A DNA stretch of 64,000 bases from Metallyticus violacea (Eukaryota > Arthropoda > Insecta > Mantodea > Metallyticidae): positions 168,220,501 through 168,284,500 of the forward strand of contig CM060833.1 in NCBI GenBank assembly GCA_030762175.1, written 5' to 3'. Positions 63,702 through 64,000 of the stretch are shown in pieces. Both the position numbers and the translations under genes were made by a program. Numbering within the stretch: the first letter of the stretch is position 1; each line of letters starts with the position of its first letter. The notes below the pieces were generated by a model. The model was not told the origin of the DNA, made no database searches, and saw only the letters and a list, made by a program, of their open reading frames with translations.

Positions 63702-64000
63702 CAGAGGCTGCCAAAAATGCATACACGCTTCAAGCAACAAAAACTGTGTTAACATAAGAAAACCGAATTCACACAAACAGAAAATGATGAGCACTAATCA
63801 TCTTAGACTTTTACAGTTACAACAGTTGCTCAAAATGCTCACCATCGGCGTCGATATACTTCTGAGTACATTGAACTACTGATTGAGCAACGTTTGCGAA
63901 AGTGTCCTCAGCGATTGCAGCACATGCCGTTTCAATTTCTTCCAGAAGTGCTGTCAGTGTAGCTGGTTTTCTACGGTATACATCATCCTTAAGAGTTCCC
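63702..64000 (-). mobile_element. family T element, 3' part, cut by window end
   Basis: TA is followed by the TIR CAGAGGCTGCCAAAAATGCA, the family 3' UTR, and on the minus strand the transposase end VYRRKPATLTALLEEIETAC, AIAEDTFANVAQSVVQ and DADGEHFEQLL. The frame is open to the window edge and runs into the GTLKD part, so this copy may be longer and better preserved outside the window. Confidence 0.88.

Overview
The window looks like non-coding, transposon-filled DNA from a large animal genome, most likely an insect. The evidence is long introns with GT-AG borders, an AT-rich background, many tRNA-derived SINEs, several mariner/Tc1 lineages, Jockey-like and other LINE remnants, a Penelope-like remnant and no bacterial-style gene packing. 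A roach, termite or other polyneopteran is my guess from the repeat-rich, long-intron style; the sequence does not prove it.

One host gene can be read with confidence: a class I unconventional myosin on the minus strand. Five internal exons of the motor domain lie at 38964-38849, 17991-17792, 17710-17664, 9927-9864 and 9141-9128. Their splice phases fit one another (0/2, 2/1, 1/0, 0/1, 1/0) and together they encode 147 codons, from the start of the motor through the P-loop and switch I to the YLLEK segment. The last is a 14-nt microexon. Introns of about 20.9 kb, 81 bp, 7.7 kb and 722 bp separate them. The first coding exon(s) and the rest of the motor, neck and tail were not found and probably lie outside the window, so most of the sequence between 9 and 39 kb is myosin intron.

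Almost everything else recognisable is mobile DNA. (1) A DD34D mariner family (called M here) has seven copies, M1 to M7, with TIRs of the form CGAGGGTAGGTCCATAAGTT next to TA; all are broken. (2) A second TA-flanked element (family T), with TIRs like GGTGCCAAAAAATGTATACAC and a distinctive subterminal duplication, has four clear copies and several internal-deletion forms. (3) Fragments of at least four more mariner/Tc1-like transposases lie at 0.65, 7.4, 14.7, 25.5, 35.4, 37.8, 43.7 and 58.1 kb. (4) hAT-like remnants with a CGGBP1/BED-type finger lie at 40.9-41.65 and 45.6-47.3 kb. (5) LINE reverse-transcriptase or C-terminal fragments lie at 3.3-4.6, 23.5, 52.4 and 60 kb. (6) A Penelope-like GIY-YIG fragment lies at 53.9-54.5 kb. 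(7) Four tRNA-headed SINE families (A, B, C, D) are scattered throughout, several with perfect 10-13 bp target-site duplications. (8) Two copies of an unusual element with long terminal inverted repeats around a tRNA-like core lie at 19.0 and 37.0 kb.

Layout: 0-9 kb holds T, mariner, LINE and SINE debris; 9-39 kb is the myosin exons and TE-loaded introns; 39-64 kb continues with M5, hAT, SINEs, PLE, M6, Jockey, T and M7 copies. Short ORFs elsewhere look like chance reading frames. No rRNA, CRISPR array, operon or genuine tRNA gene was seen.
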